DNA of 50,362 bases from contig NZ_JABVEC010000048.1 in the NCBI RefSeq assembly GCF_014323705.1, positions 1-50,362 of the forward strand. The letters run 5' to 3'. This DNA is from Actinomadura alba. GTDB lineage: Bacteria; Actinomycetota; Actinomycetes; Streptosporangiales; Streptosporangiaceae. The notes below the pieces were generated by a model. It did no database searches. It worked only from the letters and a program-made list of their open reading frames with translations, and was not told the DNA's origin. Positions 33,964-42,067 of the stretch are shown here, piece after piece (within the stretch, counting starts at the first letter, position 1; the number at the start of each line of letters is the position of its first letter). A program made the position numbers and the translations under genes.

Positions 33964-35708
33964 CTGTCCGCCTCTTCCTGGGCATCGCCTCGGTCCGCGA
34001 GCAGGTGCAGACGGCCGCGGCGGTCGAATTCCTCACACAACCGGGCCGCGTCGCCCGCCGTCATCCGGCGGTAGACCGGCTCACGGCCCGGCCGCCACCA
34101 GACGGGGTCGCTCGTGCGCCAGCCGATCTCGGCGAGCCGGCGCTTGAGCACCTTGCTCGAGGCGGTGGTCGGGAGCTCGGCGGTGACCCGTACGTAGCGC
34201 GGCACCCATTTCGGGCTCAGGTCCGTACGGTCGCGCAGGTACTTCGTGAAGTCCTCGGGGTCGAAGTCGCCGACCACCGCCGCCATCACCTGGTCGCCCG
34301 AGGCGACGTCGGGGACGCCGTACACCGCGAGCCGCCGTACGCCGGGTGCGGTGGCGAGCGCGCGCTCCACCTGGACGCTGCCGAAGTTCTCCCCGTCCAC
34401 GCGCAGCCGGTCGAGGGACCGGCCGACGAAGAACACGTGGCCGTTCGCGTCGGCGTAGGCGAGGTCGCCGCTCCAGAACATCCCGTCGCGCAGCCGGTCG
34501 GGGGCGTCCTCGTTGTAGTAGCCGTCGAACAGCCCCAGACCACGGGTGTTGACGAGCTCGCCGACGGCCTCGTCGGCGTTGAGCAGGCGGCCCGCCTCGT
34601 CCAGACGTGCGGGCGGGCACTCGGCGCCGGTACTCGGATCGAGCACCTTGACCCCCTCGGGCAGCCGGCCGAGGGCACCGGGCGGGCCGGACGGGTCCGG
34701 CGACACCGAGATGGCCGTCTCGGTGGAGCCGTACGCGTCGACGACGACGCAGCCGAACCGCTCGGCGAACGCCTTCTGCTCCAGCGGCGCGGCCTCGTTG
34801 CCAAAGGCCACCCGCAGCGGGTTGTCGGAGTCGTCGGCGCTCTCCGGCGTGCCGAGGACGTAGGAGAGCGCCTTGCCGACGTAGTGCACGTATGTGCATC
34901 CGTACTGGCGTACGTCCGACAGCAGGCTGGAGGCGGAGAAGCGGCGGCGCAGCACGAGACGCGCCCCGGCGGCCAGCGCGGGGGCGTACGCGGCCATGAC
35001 GGCACCGGAGTGGAACAGCGGCATCGGGCAGTACACGGCGTCGTGCCGACCCAGCAGCCGCCCGGCCAGATTCTCGCCGGGCACCGTGACCTTGCGGTGG
35101 GTGACACGGACCGCGCGGGGCCGCCCGGAGGTGCCCGAGGTGAAGATCAGCATCAGCAGCGAGTCATCGGCGATCGCGCGCACGTCGGGCAACGGCGCGT
35201 CCGCGTGGGCGGCGAGGCGCTCTCGGTAGGCGGCGCCGTCGGCGTCGAGCACGGTGACGCCGGACGCTTCCGCGGTGCCGTCCCCTGCGGCCGCCTCACG
35301 GCGGTGGTCGCGCACGCCCTCGGCGAGGGCGAGGTGGCGGGCCTCGGCGACGAGGAGGTCGCAGTCGGCCCGGGCGGCGTCCCCCGCCAGTTCGGCGGCA
35401 CTGCGGGTGGTGTTGAGAGCGACGATCACCGAACCCGACAGCGCGGCGCCTCCGAGGAGGAACACCAGCTCGGGCACATTGTCGAGCAGCACCCCCACGT
35501 GCAGCGGCCGCGTACGCGACGGCTCGTGCGGTTCATGACCAACCCGGCCGGCCGCGGCCGCGCTGCTCATCCACCCGGCCCGCACCGCGCACTCCCGGAC
35601 CACCTCGCGCCATGTCCACATGCCAGGTCCGGCGCCCGCCGCGTCAGCGCACTCGAGCCCCGGACAATCGTCGGCGGCACGCGCCAGCAGTTGTGCCGCC
35701 ACGGTCAT
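33960..35708 (-). CDS. fadD17: acyl-CoA synthetase, FadD17-like
   Basis: An AMP-forming acyl-CoA ligase of ~582 residues, first gene of the side-chain operon. Motifs: A3 LIFTSGTSGRPRAVRVTHR, A5 VVVDAYGSTETAIS, A7 MFWSGDLAY, A8 FVGRSLDRLRVDGENF, and the C-terminal lysine region ELPTTASSKVLKRRL. Mycobacterial FadD17 is linked to fadE26/27 and steroid side-chain loading; the present neighbours support a similar role, but the exact substrate chain is not certain. ATG 35708 follows GGGAGGGTGGGG; the ATG at 35738 would sit on that site. A KstR-like box lies 47 bp upstream. Confidence 0.85.
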   Translation of the reverse strand: MTVAAQLLARAADDCPGLECADAAGAGPGMWTWREVVRECAVRAGWMSSAAAAGRVGHEPHEPSRTRPLHVGVLLDNVPELVFLLGGAALSGSVIVALNTTRSAAELAGDAARADCDLLVAEARHLALAEGVRDHRREAAAGDGTAEASGVTVLDADGAAYRERLAAHADAPLPDVRAIADDSLLMLIFTSGTSGRPRAVRVTHRKVTVPGENLAGRLLGRHDAVYCPMPLFHSGAVMAAYAPALAAGARLVLRRRFSASSLLSDVRQYGCTYVHYVGKALSYVLGTPESADDSDNPLRVAFGNEAAPLEQKAFAERFGCVVVDAYGSTETAISVSPDPSGPPGALGRLPEGVKVLDPSTGAECPPARLDEAGRLLNADEAVGELVNTRGLGLFDGYYNEDAPDRLRDGMFWSGDLAYADANGHVFFVGRSLDRLRVDGENFGSVQVERALATAPGVRRLAVYGVPDVASGDQVMAAVVGDFDPEDFTKYLRDRTDLSPKWVPRYVRVTAELPTTASSKVLKRRLAEIGWRTSDPVWWRPGREPVYRRMTAGDAARLCEEFDRRGRLHLLADRGDAQEEADR

Positions 35709-36019
35709 CGCGTCCCCACCCTCCCGAAGTGCCGGCACCGACTCAGGCGAAAACTAGAACAGATTCTAGTCACTGTCCAGCGTTCCTGTCGCGGCCGGAT
35801 GACCATGCGTCACCCAGCATGAACGGCTCTGCCATCGGCGGATCGGCCGACGCGTGCCGTCCCGACGAGGCCATGGGATAACGCGTTCTCGTCATGGTTG
35901 TAGGCTTTGGGCAGGGCGACCACAGCGTTGTGTCCGACCCACGGACCCGGAGGCCCGCCGCCCCCGACCACGACATGGCACGGCAGGGGACGCCGCGCCC
36001 CCGCACGAGGGATCCAGAC
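35709..36019. other. divergent promoter region, fadD17 / kstR-like
   Basis: A 311-nt stretch between the divergent starts. It holds the ribosome sites of both genes and the KstR-like palindrome at 35755-35768. Short overlapping reading frames here have no family resemblance and were not called. Confidence 0.6.
35755..35768. promoter_or_regulatory. KstR-like operator upstream of fadD17
   Basis: TAGAACAGATTCTA sits in a longer palindrome CTAGAACAGATTCTAG. It matches the published KstR pattern TnnAACnnGTTnnA except for A in place of G in the second half. The position between the steroid operon and the KstR-like gene supports the call. Confidence 0.7.
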
Positions 36020-36619
36020 GTGACCGTAGAGCCGACAGTGGCCGGCCGGCAGGGTGTACGCTCCCGCGGCCAGCACGAGCGACGCAAGCGCATCGTTCAG
36101 GCCGCCGCGGGACTGGCCTCGCGCGGCGGGGTCGAGAAGATGCAGATGCGCACCGTCGCCGATCGCGCTGGGGTGGCGCTCGGCACGCTGTACCGCTATT
36201 TCCCGTCAAAGATGGACCTCGTCGTCGCCGTGGTCAGCGAGGAGCTCGACGCACTGGAGGGCAGCCTCGACCGGCGCCCGCCCGGCGCCGGTACGCCTTC
36301 GGGCCGCGCCATCGAGGTGCTCATGCGGGCCACCCGCGGTCTCATGCGCGAGCCGGAACTGGCCGACGCGCTCATCCGCTCACTGCTGTTGTCCAACGTC
36401 AAGACCAACTTCGGGGACCGGATGAGCGGGCTCCTGCTGCGCGCCTCGACCGGCGGCGACGTCGAGGTACCCGAGGACGATCGCCGCCGTACCCTCGTCG
36501 GCGCCCTGTCCAGCGTGTGGATCATGGAGATGATCGAGATGCTGCGCGGCCACGCCACCGGCGACGAGGTCCAGGCCCGCCTCGAAGTGACTGCCGACCG
36601 CCTGCTCGCCGACTTCTGA
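36020..36619 (+). CDS. kstR: TetR-family regulator, KstR-like
   Basis: A ~199-residue TetR protein that closely resembles KstR, the repressor of cholesterol catabolism, in its DNA-binding half (ERRKRIVQAAAGLASRGGVEKMQMRTVADRAGVALGTLYRYFPSKMDL). The C-terminal half has RATRGLMREPELADALIRSLL and IMEMIEML. GTG 36020 (VTVEPTVAG) has GAGGGA upstream; longer in-frame starts (35894) run into promoter DNA. Divergent from fadD17, with TAGAAC-type palindromes here and at 47006-47054 and 49365-49378. Derepression by a steroid-CoA intermediate is the family's mechanism; it is inferred here. Confidence 0.85.
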   Translation: MTVEPTVAGRQGVRSRGQHERRKRIVQAAAGLASRGGVEKMQMRTVADRAGVALGTLYRYFPSKMDLVVAVVSEELDALEGSLDRRPPGAGTPSGRAIEVLMRATRGLMREPELADALIRSLLLSNVKTNFGDRMSGLLLRASTGGDVEVPEDDRRRTLVGALSSVWIMEMIEMLRGHATGDEVQARLEVTADRLLADF

Positions 36620-36659
36620 CCCCGCCCCGATCTCACGGCCCCTGCCCGCCGAGCCACTC

Positions 36660-36717
36660 TGCCATGCGAACCTGTCCGCGGCCCCTAAGTAGGCGGCGCG
36701 GACAGGTTCGCATGGCA
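36660..36717. repeat. long perfect inverted repeat between convergent genes
   Basis: Arms 36660-36680 and 36697-36717 are exact complements over 21 bp (TGCCATGCGAACCTGTCCGC...) around 16 nt. It lies between the convergent kstR-like and CU044_5270 genes and may end both transcripts. Sequence differs from the TGATCATGCAG family, so it is a separate element. Confidence 0.8.
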
Positions 36718-36739
36718 AATGGGCGGGACCAGACTCCTG

Positions 36740-37768
36740 TCAGGAGGGGCGTTGACCCGGCCTGTCGACGATGCCGGCCCCCACCCGCACCACATAGATC
36801 TGCACCGTGCCCCGCTTCACGTGCATGGTGCGGTCCAGGCCCTTGTTCGTGTGGCTCTTGATCGCGACAGACCGCTCACCGAGGTAGCGATAGGTCTTCC
36901 GGTCCAGCAGCACCTCGATCCGCAGCCAGCCCTCCTGTACCCGGCCGACCGCCAGCGCGGGGCGGCCGCCGGCGTCCACCCCGCCGGTCACGAGCGTGAC
37001 GCCGGGGATCGTCTTCATCGTGCGATAGATCGCGGCCTCCACACTCGCGGGAAGCACGCTGTTGCGGAGAATCGTGTTGAACAGGTTGAACGCCATGGAC
37101 CACCGTCCCTCGTCGGTGTCCCCGCCGAGCCCGCCCATCGTGTCGTCGGCCCACCGCAACAACGCCTCCGGTTCGGTGGGCAGCGTGGACAGGGTCGGGT
37201 AGTCCATCGGCGGTGTCAGCGGACCGGGTTCGGTCTGCACCTGCACCTTGCCGTTCTCCATCCATGCCGACTGCTTGCCGTCGGCCCGCCGCCAGAGCCG
37301 CTCGACCCGCGTCTTGAGCGGGCCACCGGTCGCCACCCCGCCCGGCCCCTGTGCGGGTGACGTGTTCCTGTTCTCGATATAGGTCCACTGATCGGGTCGT
37401 GGGGCGGTGAACGGCCGCGCGTCGGCCGCGGCGGCCGCCCGGTCGAGGGCTTCTGCGGCGTTGGCCACCGGTCCCGCGGGAATGCCCGGCACGAACGGCT
37501 TCCGCCGGCCCTGCGCGTCGGTCCCGCCGAGGTTCTGCGCGACGGTCACCCCGGCCGCGATCGCCACGGCGAGCGCTCCGATCGCCACCAGCCGTACGCC
37601 CGTGCGCGGAAGCGGAATCGGAATCCGTAGGCGCCGGCGCGCCCGCCGCGGTGCGCGGCCCGCACCCCCGGCACGGGCCAACAGGGCCGCGCGGGCCTCC
37701 GCGCGGGCGGTGTCCGCCGGCGCGTCAGGCGTGCCCCACCCCTCACGCAGGGTCTTCAGATCGTCCAT
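36740..37768 (-). CDS. CU044_5270-family membrane protein, partner of ECF sigma factor
   Basis: A ~342-residue protein with an N-terminal cytoplasmic segment (MDDLKTLREGWGTPDAP, then EARAALLARAG), a basic patch, one membrane helix (GVRLVAIGALAVAIAAGVTVA) and a large outer domain (PRPDQWTYIENRNTSPA, WMENGKVQVQTEPGPLTPP, YLGERSVAIKSHTN). This is the layout of CU044_5270 proteins, which are regularly encoded with ECF sigma factors and may act as their anti-sigma or sensor. ATG 37768 overlaps the sigma stop (TGATG), so the pair is translationally coupled. The longer read to 37912 lies over the sigma gene and was rejected. Confidence 0.85.
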   Translation of the reverse strand: MDDLKTLREGWGTPDAPADTARAEARAALLARAGGAGRAPRRARRRLRIPIPLPRTGVRLVAIGALAVAIAAGVTVAQNLGGTDAQGRRKPFVPGIPAGPVANAAEALDRAAAAADARPFTAPRPDQWTYIENRNTSPAQGPGGVATGGPLKTRVERLWRRADGKQSAWMENGKVQVQTEPGPLTPPMDYPTLSTLPTEPEALLRWADDTMGGLGGDTDEGRWSMAFNLFNTILRNSVLPASVEAAIYRTMKTIPGVTLVTGGVDAGGRPALAVGRVQEGWLRIEVLLDRKTYRYLGERSVAIKSHTNKGLDRTMHVKRGTVQIYVVRVGAGIVDRPGQRPS

Positions 37769-38373
37769 CACGCGTCCTCTCCGACGGTTGTTGGGTCGGC
37801 GCCGCCGAGCGCGGCGCGCAGTTTCCGCCGTGCCCGGTGCAGCCGTGATCGAGCCGTGCCGGCCGGGATGGCGAGCGCCTCGGCCGCCTCGTCGCCGCTC
37901 AGCCCCGCCCAAGCGATGAGGAGCAGCACGTCACGGTCACCGGGGGCTATCGCGGCCAGCGCCGCCGCGAGCCGTCCTCGGGTGGCCTCGGCGTCGAGCC
38001 GTACGACCACCCGGTCCGCGTGCCCGTCGACGGTGTCGTCCAGGCCGACGCGGGCGAGCGCCTTGTACTGGCGGCCCTCGGCCCGGCGGTAACGGGCCAC
38101 GAGGTTCGAGGCGATCCCGTACAACCAGGGCCGTGCCGACGAACGGGCGGCGTCGTACCCGCCGCGCCGGTCGAAGGCGACCAGAAAAGTCTCGGCCGCC
38201 ACGTCGTCGGCCAGGCTCGGCCCGAGCCGCCGCGCCACGTAACCGTGGATCTCGGCGTAGTGACGGTCGAAGATGGCGGCGAAGCGCTCCGGCTCGCGCT
38301 CGGACAGCCGGATGATGTCGGCGTCGGTCTCGCCGCCGCCCGGATCGCTCAGCGCACGTATCACAGCCGCCAT
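37768..38373 (-). CDS. ECF RNA polymerase sigma factor
   Basis: A 201-residue sigma-70 family ECF factor. Region 2 covers ~28-95 (FAAIFDRHYAEIHGYVARRLGPSLADDVAAETFLVAF, then ARPWLYGIASNLVARYRR) and region 4 ~130-185 (LAAIAPGDRDVLLLIAWAGLSGDEAAEALAIPAGTARSRLHRARRKL). Both are intact, unlike the sigma-like protein at 24442. Coupled to the downstream CU044_5270 gene. The 127-nt gap upstream, divergent from the DUF397 gene, shows no obvious ECF promoter to my eye. Confidence 0.94.
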   Translation of the reverse strand: MAAVIRALSDPGGGETDADIIRLSEREPERFAAIFDRHYAEIHGYVARRLGPSLADDVAAETFLVAFDRRGGYDAARSSARPWLYGIASNLVARYRRAEGRQYKALARVGLDDTVDGHADRVVVRLDAEATRGRLAAALAAIAPGDRDVLLLIAWAGLSGDEAAEALAIPAGTARSRLHRARRKLRAALGGADPTTVGEDA

Positions 38374-38500
38374 TTGCGACTCCGTTGGCTCAATGTCGTG
38401 CCCTCCTCGGGTGGGTCGTCACCCCTCCTTCGCCGACACACCGTGACGCGTTCGCGGAACTCCACCGTCTGACGCCCGGCGGGCGCTATAGCCTGAAGTC

Positions 38501-38731
38501 GTGAGCGAAGCACAGAGCGACGAGGGCGTCATCATCGAGTTCATCGACGCCAAGGACGCGCCCATCCAGCACAAGGAACTCAGCGAGCGCGTGATCGTCA
38601 TGCGGGACTCCAAGAACCCCGACGGCCCGGTGCTCTACTTCACCGAGGCCGAGTGGGACGCCTTCATCGGCGGGGTCAAGGACGGCGAGTTCGACGACCT
38701 CCTCGAGGAGGAGCCGCCCGAGGGCCTCTGA
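38501..38731 (+). CDS. DUF397-domain small protein
   Basis: A 76-residue acidic protein with the DUF397 pattern: VIMRDSKNPDGPVLYFTEAEWDAFIGGVKDGEFDDL. DUF397 proteins are small partners usually found next to XRE/DUF5753 regulators in streptomycete-type genomes and affect development. Here no XRE gene is adjacent: the neighbours are the divergent ECF sigma gene and the convergent kinase. GTG 38501. Confidence 0.88.
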   Translation: MSEAQSDEGVIIEFIDAKDAPIQHKELSERVIVMRDSKNPDGPVLYFTEAEWDAFIGGVKDGEFDDLLEEEPPEGL

Positions 38732-38746
38732 GCCGGCGCGCGGCGG

Positions 38747-40978
38747 CTACGAAGGCCCCGAGAGGGTCGCCGTCGCCGCGTCGCCGCGCAGCTCGATCCG
38801 GCCGCCCTTCACCAAGTACGCGTAGACGGCGCCGGTCGCGGGGTCGCCGGTGGCGGTGAACCCGACCGGCCGGGACACGCCCGCGAATCTCACCGTGCCG
38901 AGATACCGGTTGATCGCCGCACCGGTCCCTTCGCCCGCCGTGCCCTGCCCACCCGCGCCGCCCGCCTTGACGGCCTGCAGGAAGGCGGTCGCCGCGTCGT
39001 AGCCCTCGGCGGTGAAGTACCCGGGGAGACTGCCGAACCGGGCGCGGTAGCGGTCGCGGAAGGACTGGGTCGCCTGCTCCGTGCTCTGCGAGGCGTCGAA
39101 GCAGGAGCAGGCGAACACGGTGCCCTCCGCGTTGCCGCGACCGGCCGCGGACACGAAGTCCGCCGCGAGCGCCGCGTCGGACAGGGCGAACCGTGCCTTC
39201 ACCCCGGCCGCGCGCGCCTGCTTCACGAGCCGTGCCGCCGGTGCGTACCCGCCACCGTAGAAGACCACGTCCGCGTCGGACGCACGGATCCTGCCGACCA
39301 GAGCGGAGAGGTCGGTGTCCCGCTCCGGCAGCCGCCCCTGGGTGACCCTGACGCCGCGTTCGCGCAGCGAGCCCGCGACGTCGTCCGCGATGTCCTGGGT
39401 GTACCTCTGCTCGTCGTCGGCCACGAACACCCGCTTCGGCTTCGCGGTGCGGTGCACGAACTCCGCGGCCGACCGCGCCACCTGCTCTTCACTGGGCACG
39501 AGGCGGTGCCAGAAGCTCAGCCCCTTGGTGGACAGGGCCCGGCCGGTCGCCGCGGTCGAGATGCTGGGCACCTTCGACTGTTCGAAGACGGGCGCGGCCA
39601 CCTCGGCCTCACCGCTGAACGGCGGGCCGACCACCCCGACGACCCCGTCGGCGACGAGCTTGCGCGCGGCTTCGGGCGTGCGCTCCGCCGTTCCGCCCGT
39701 GTCGGCCGTGACCAGTACGGCGGTCACCTTCGGCCCGGTCTGGTTGTACTCGTTCACCGCGAGCTGCGCGCCGTTCAGCATGGGTCGCACGGTGTCGGCG
39801 TATTCCCCGGTCAGCGCGCCGGCGAAGCCGATCCGCACCTGCGCGGCACCGGCCGCCGCCGGGCTCTCGTCATCGCGCAGCACCGCGTAACCGGCGACCG
39901 CGGCGACGATGGTGACCACGGCGGCGACCGGTGCCCCGACCTTCAGCAGGACCGAACGCCGGGACGAGGAGGACGGGCGGGGCGGGCGGGGAAGGCCCGC
40001 GGGCAAGTCTCCCCCCGGGCGGGTGGGCACCGTCGTGCCCGACTGCGGCCGGTACGGCGGCGGGACGGGTGGCGGTCCCATCCGCGGATCCGTCGTAGTG
40101 GTGGCGACGTTGGCGCCGCGGCTGAGGGCCGGCTCGATGCCGCTCGCGGCGGCGGGGCTCGGCTGATCGACGCCGCCCAGCAGGCGGAGCAGTACGGCGT
40201 GGGCGGTGGGCCGCCGGGCCGGGTCCTTGTTCAGGCAGGCCGCGACGAGTTCCCTCAGCGGCTCGGGTAGAACGCTCAGATCCGGGTTCAGATTGATGAT
40301 CCGGTGCATCACGGCCGGAATCGTGTCGGACCCGAACGGAGCGTCGCCGGTCGCTGCGAACACCATTGTCGAGGCCCACGCGAACATGTCCGTGGCGGCC
40401 GCCACCGGGCCGCCGGCGAGCTGCTCGGGTGCCATGTACGCGGGGGTGCCCACGACCTGGCTGGTCATCGTTACGGCGGAGGTGTCGAGCGCCCGCGCGA
40501 CCCCGAAGTCGATCACTCGCGGCCCGTCCGGGCCCATGAGCACGTTCGGCGGCTTGAAGTCCCGGTGCACGATGCCGGCCTGGTGGATCGCCGCGAGCGC
40601 GGTGGCGGTGCCGATCGCCAGCCGGACGAGGGCCGAGCCCGTACGCGGCCCGTCCCGCTGCACAACGTCCTTCAGCGACGCGCCCGGCACGTACTCACTA
40701 ACGATGTACGGCTGGTCGCCGGCCACGTCGGCGTCGAGCACCTGGGCGGTGCAGAATCCCGCGACGCGTTCGGCCACCGCGAGTTCCCGCACGAACCTGG
40801 ACCGCGCCCCGGCGTCGCCGGTGAGCTGGGCCAGGAGCAGCTTGACGGCGACCTCCTGGCCGTCCGGGCCGCGCCCGAGGAAGACGACGCCCTGACCGCC
40901 CTCACCGAGCCGTCCGATCAGCTCATAGTCGCCCAGCCGCGCTGGATCTCCGGGCAACAGAGGCTGGGCCTCGGCCAT
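38747..40978 (-). CDS. Ser/Thr protein kinase fused to a periplasmic ligand-binding domain
   Basis: A ~743-residue one-pass membrane receptor kinase. Residues ~15-270 form a Hanks-type kinase: GRLGEGGQGVVFLG, catalytic Lys in EVAVKLLL, HRDFKPPNVLM (Phe replaces the usual Leu), DFGVARAL, GTPAYMAPEQL. A Pro-rich juxtamembrane linker and one helix (GAPVAAVVTIVAAVAGYAVL, about 350-370) follow. The outer part (~385-743) is a Leu/Ile/Val-binding-protein-like fold (Peripla_BP_6): RIGFAGALTGEYADTVRPMLNGAQLAVNEYN, GVVGVVGPPFSGEAEVAAPVFEQ, FVADDEQRYTQDIA, VVFYGGGYAPAARLVKQAR, AEGYDAATAFLQAV. ATG 40978 has GGAGGGCGG close upstream. It probably senses a small solute directly. Convergent with the DUF397 gene. 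Confidence 0.92.
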   Translation of the reverse strand: MAEAQPLLPGDPARLGDYELIGRLGEGGQGVVFLGRGPDGQEVAVKLLLAQLTGDAGARSRFVRELAVAERVAGFCTAQVLDADVAGDQPYIVSEYVPGASLKDVVQRDGPRTGSALVRLAIGTATALAAIHQAGIVHRDFKPPNVLMGPDGPRVIDFGVARALDTSAVTMTSQVVGTPAYMAPEQLAGGPVAAATDMFAWASTMVFAATGDAPFGSDTIPAVMHRIINLNPDLSVLPEPLRELVAACLNKDPARRPTAHAVLLRLLGGVDQPSPAAASGIEPALSRGANVATTTTDPRMGPPPVPPPYRPQSGTTVPTRPGGDLPAGLPRPPRPSSSSRRSVLLKVGAPVAAVVTIVAAVAGYAVLRDDESPAAAGAAQVRIGFAGALTGEYADTVRPMLNGAQLAVNEYNQTGPKVTAVLVTADTGGTAERTPEAARKLVADGVVGVVGPPFSGEAEVAAPVFEQSKVPSISTAATGRALSTKGLSFWHRLVPSEEQVARSAAEFVHRTAKPKRVFVADDEQRYTQDIADDVAGSLRERGVRVTQGRLPERDTDLSALVGRIRASDADVVFYGGGYAPAARLVKQARAAGVKARFALSDAALAADFVSAAGRGNAEGTVFACSCFDASQSTEQATQSFRDRYRARFGSLPGYFTAEGYDAATAFLQAVKAGGAGGQGTAGEGTGAAINRYLGTVRFAGVSRPVGFTATGDPATGAVYAYLVKGGRIELRGDAATATLSGPS

Positions 40979-41128
40979 CCGCCCTCCACGATGTCGTGCG
41001 CTCCCCGGCGTCGTCCCCTGCACTTCTACCGCGTGCGCCGATGGCTCGCCTACCGCCGATGTACGAGAGCTTCGTATGACTTATCGGACGCACTGCGTTC
41101 GTACCTGGTTTCGGACGGTATCAGGCGC

Positions 41129-42067
41129 TCACCATGTGGCGGCCCCCCGGAAGGAGGTCGACACCGGCGTGTACCCGAGTCGTGACCGGGCGGCCGTGAT
41201 GTCGAGCGTACGCTCCACCGCCAGGTGACCGACGGCGTAGCGGGTGAGCCTCGGCGGCTCCGTGCGCCTCGCGAGGAGGTGCACGCCCTCCACGGCCGAG
41301 GCCAGCGGCCAGGCCGCGCGCGCCGGGACGTACGCCGGGCGCGCGTCGACCCGGCGTTCGGCGAGGATCGCGCGCAGGGCGTCGTCGAGCGCGACCGGCT
41401 CCGCGTCGGTCACGTTGAACACGCCCTCATCCGCCCGGGCGTCCGTGGCGCGCACGCAGGCCCGCACCAGGTTGCCGATCGAGGTCAGGCTGACCCGCTG
41501 CCGGCCGTCGCCGGCCAGGATCAGCCGCCGGCCGCGCACCGCCGACAGCAGCCGTGGGAGCAGCGTCGTGTCGCCCGGCCCGTACACCGCGTGCGGCCGC
41601 AGGATGACGACCGGGCGGTCCGCGACGGCGAGGACGGCGCGCTCGGCTGCGGCCTTCGAGGCGCCGTAGGCGTTGGCGTAGCGCCGGACCGGCGCCTCGT
41701 CCTCGGTGGCCATCACCGTCGGGCGGTACGGGTCGTACACGCTGGCCGTGCTGACGTGCACGAACCGGGCACCCGGGAAGGTGGCGAGCGCGTTCCTGGT
41801 GCCGCCCAGGTTTGTGACGAAGAACTCCGCCGCCGGGCCCCAGTCGCTGACGGTGCCTGCGCAGTGCACGACCGCATCCACGCGCGGCGCCTCCGTGAGG
41901 GGGGCCCGGGTGAGATCCCACGACCGGTAGGCCGCACCGCCGACGTGCGGCGGCGCGATCTGGGCACGGCGCCCGTACGCGTGGACGGCGCAACCACGCC
42001 GGGCGAGCTCCCGGCACACCGCGCCGCCGACGAACCCGGACGCGCCCGTCACCGCGACGGTCAGCAC
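41129..42067 (-). CDS. OleD-like NAD(P)-dependent 3-beta-HSD-family reductase
   Basis: A 312-residue extended SDR of the 3-beta-hydroxysteroid dehydrogenase/OleD type. Motifs: TGASGFVGGAVCREL (cofactor site), CAGTVSDWGPAAEFFVTNLGGTRN, VSTASVYD, catalytic YGASK, RPHAVYGPGDTTLLPRLL and, near the end, EPPRLTRYAVGHLA with RLGYTPVS, as in OleD. OleD reduces 2-alkyl-3-ketoalkanoate to the 3-hydroxy acid that OleC lactonises. GTG 42067 overlaps the ligase stop by seven nt. Fifth and last gene of the operon starting at the ketosynthase. A sugar or steroid dehydrogenase is the alternative. Confidence 0.85.
   Translation of the reverse strand: MLTVAVTGASGFVGGAVCRELARRGCAVHAYGRRAQIAPPHVGGAAYRSWDLTRAPLTEAPRVDAVVHCAGTVSDWGPAAEFFVTNLGGTRNALATFPGARFVHVSTASVYDPYRPTVMATEDEAPVRRYANAYGASKAAAERAVLAVADRPVVILRPHAVYGPGDTTLLPRLLSAVRGRRLILAGDGRQRVSLTSIGNLVRACVRATDARADEGVFNVTDAEPVALDDALRAILAERRVDARPAYVPARAAWPLASAVEGVHLLARRTEPPRLTRYAVGHLAVERTLDITAARSRLGYTPVSTSFRGAATW

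Noticed and set aside
41129..42067. Reading the epimerase as a steroid 3-beta-dehydrogenase tied to the steroid operon
   Set aside because: Its family overlaps with 3-beta-HSD, but it is co-transcribed with OleA- and OleC-like genes and not with the steroid genes; kept only as an alternative.
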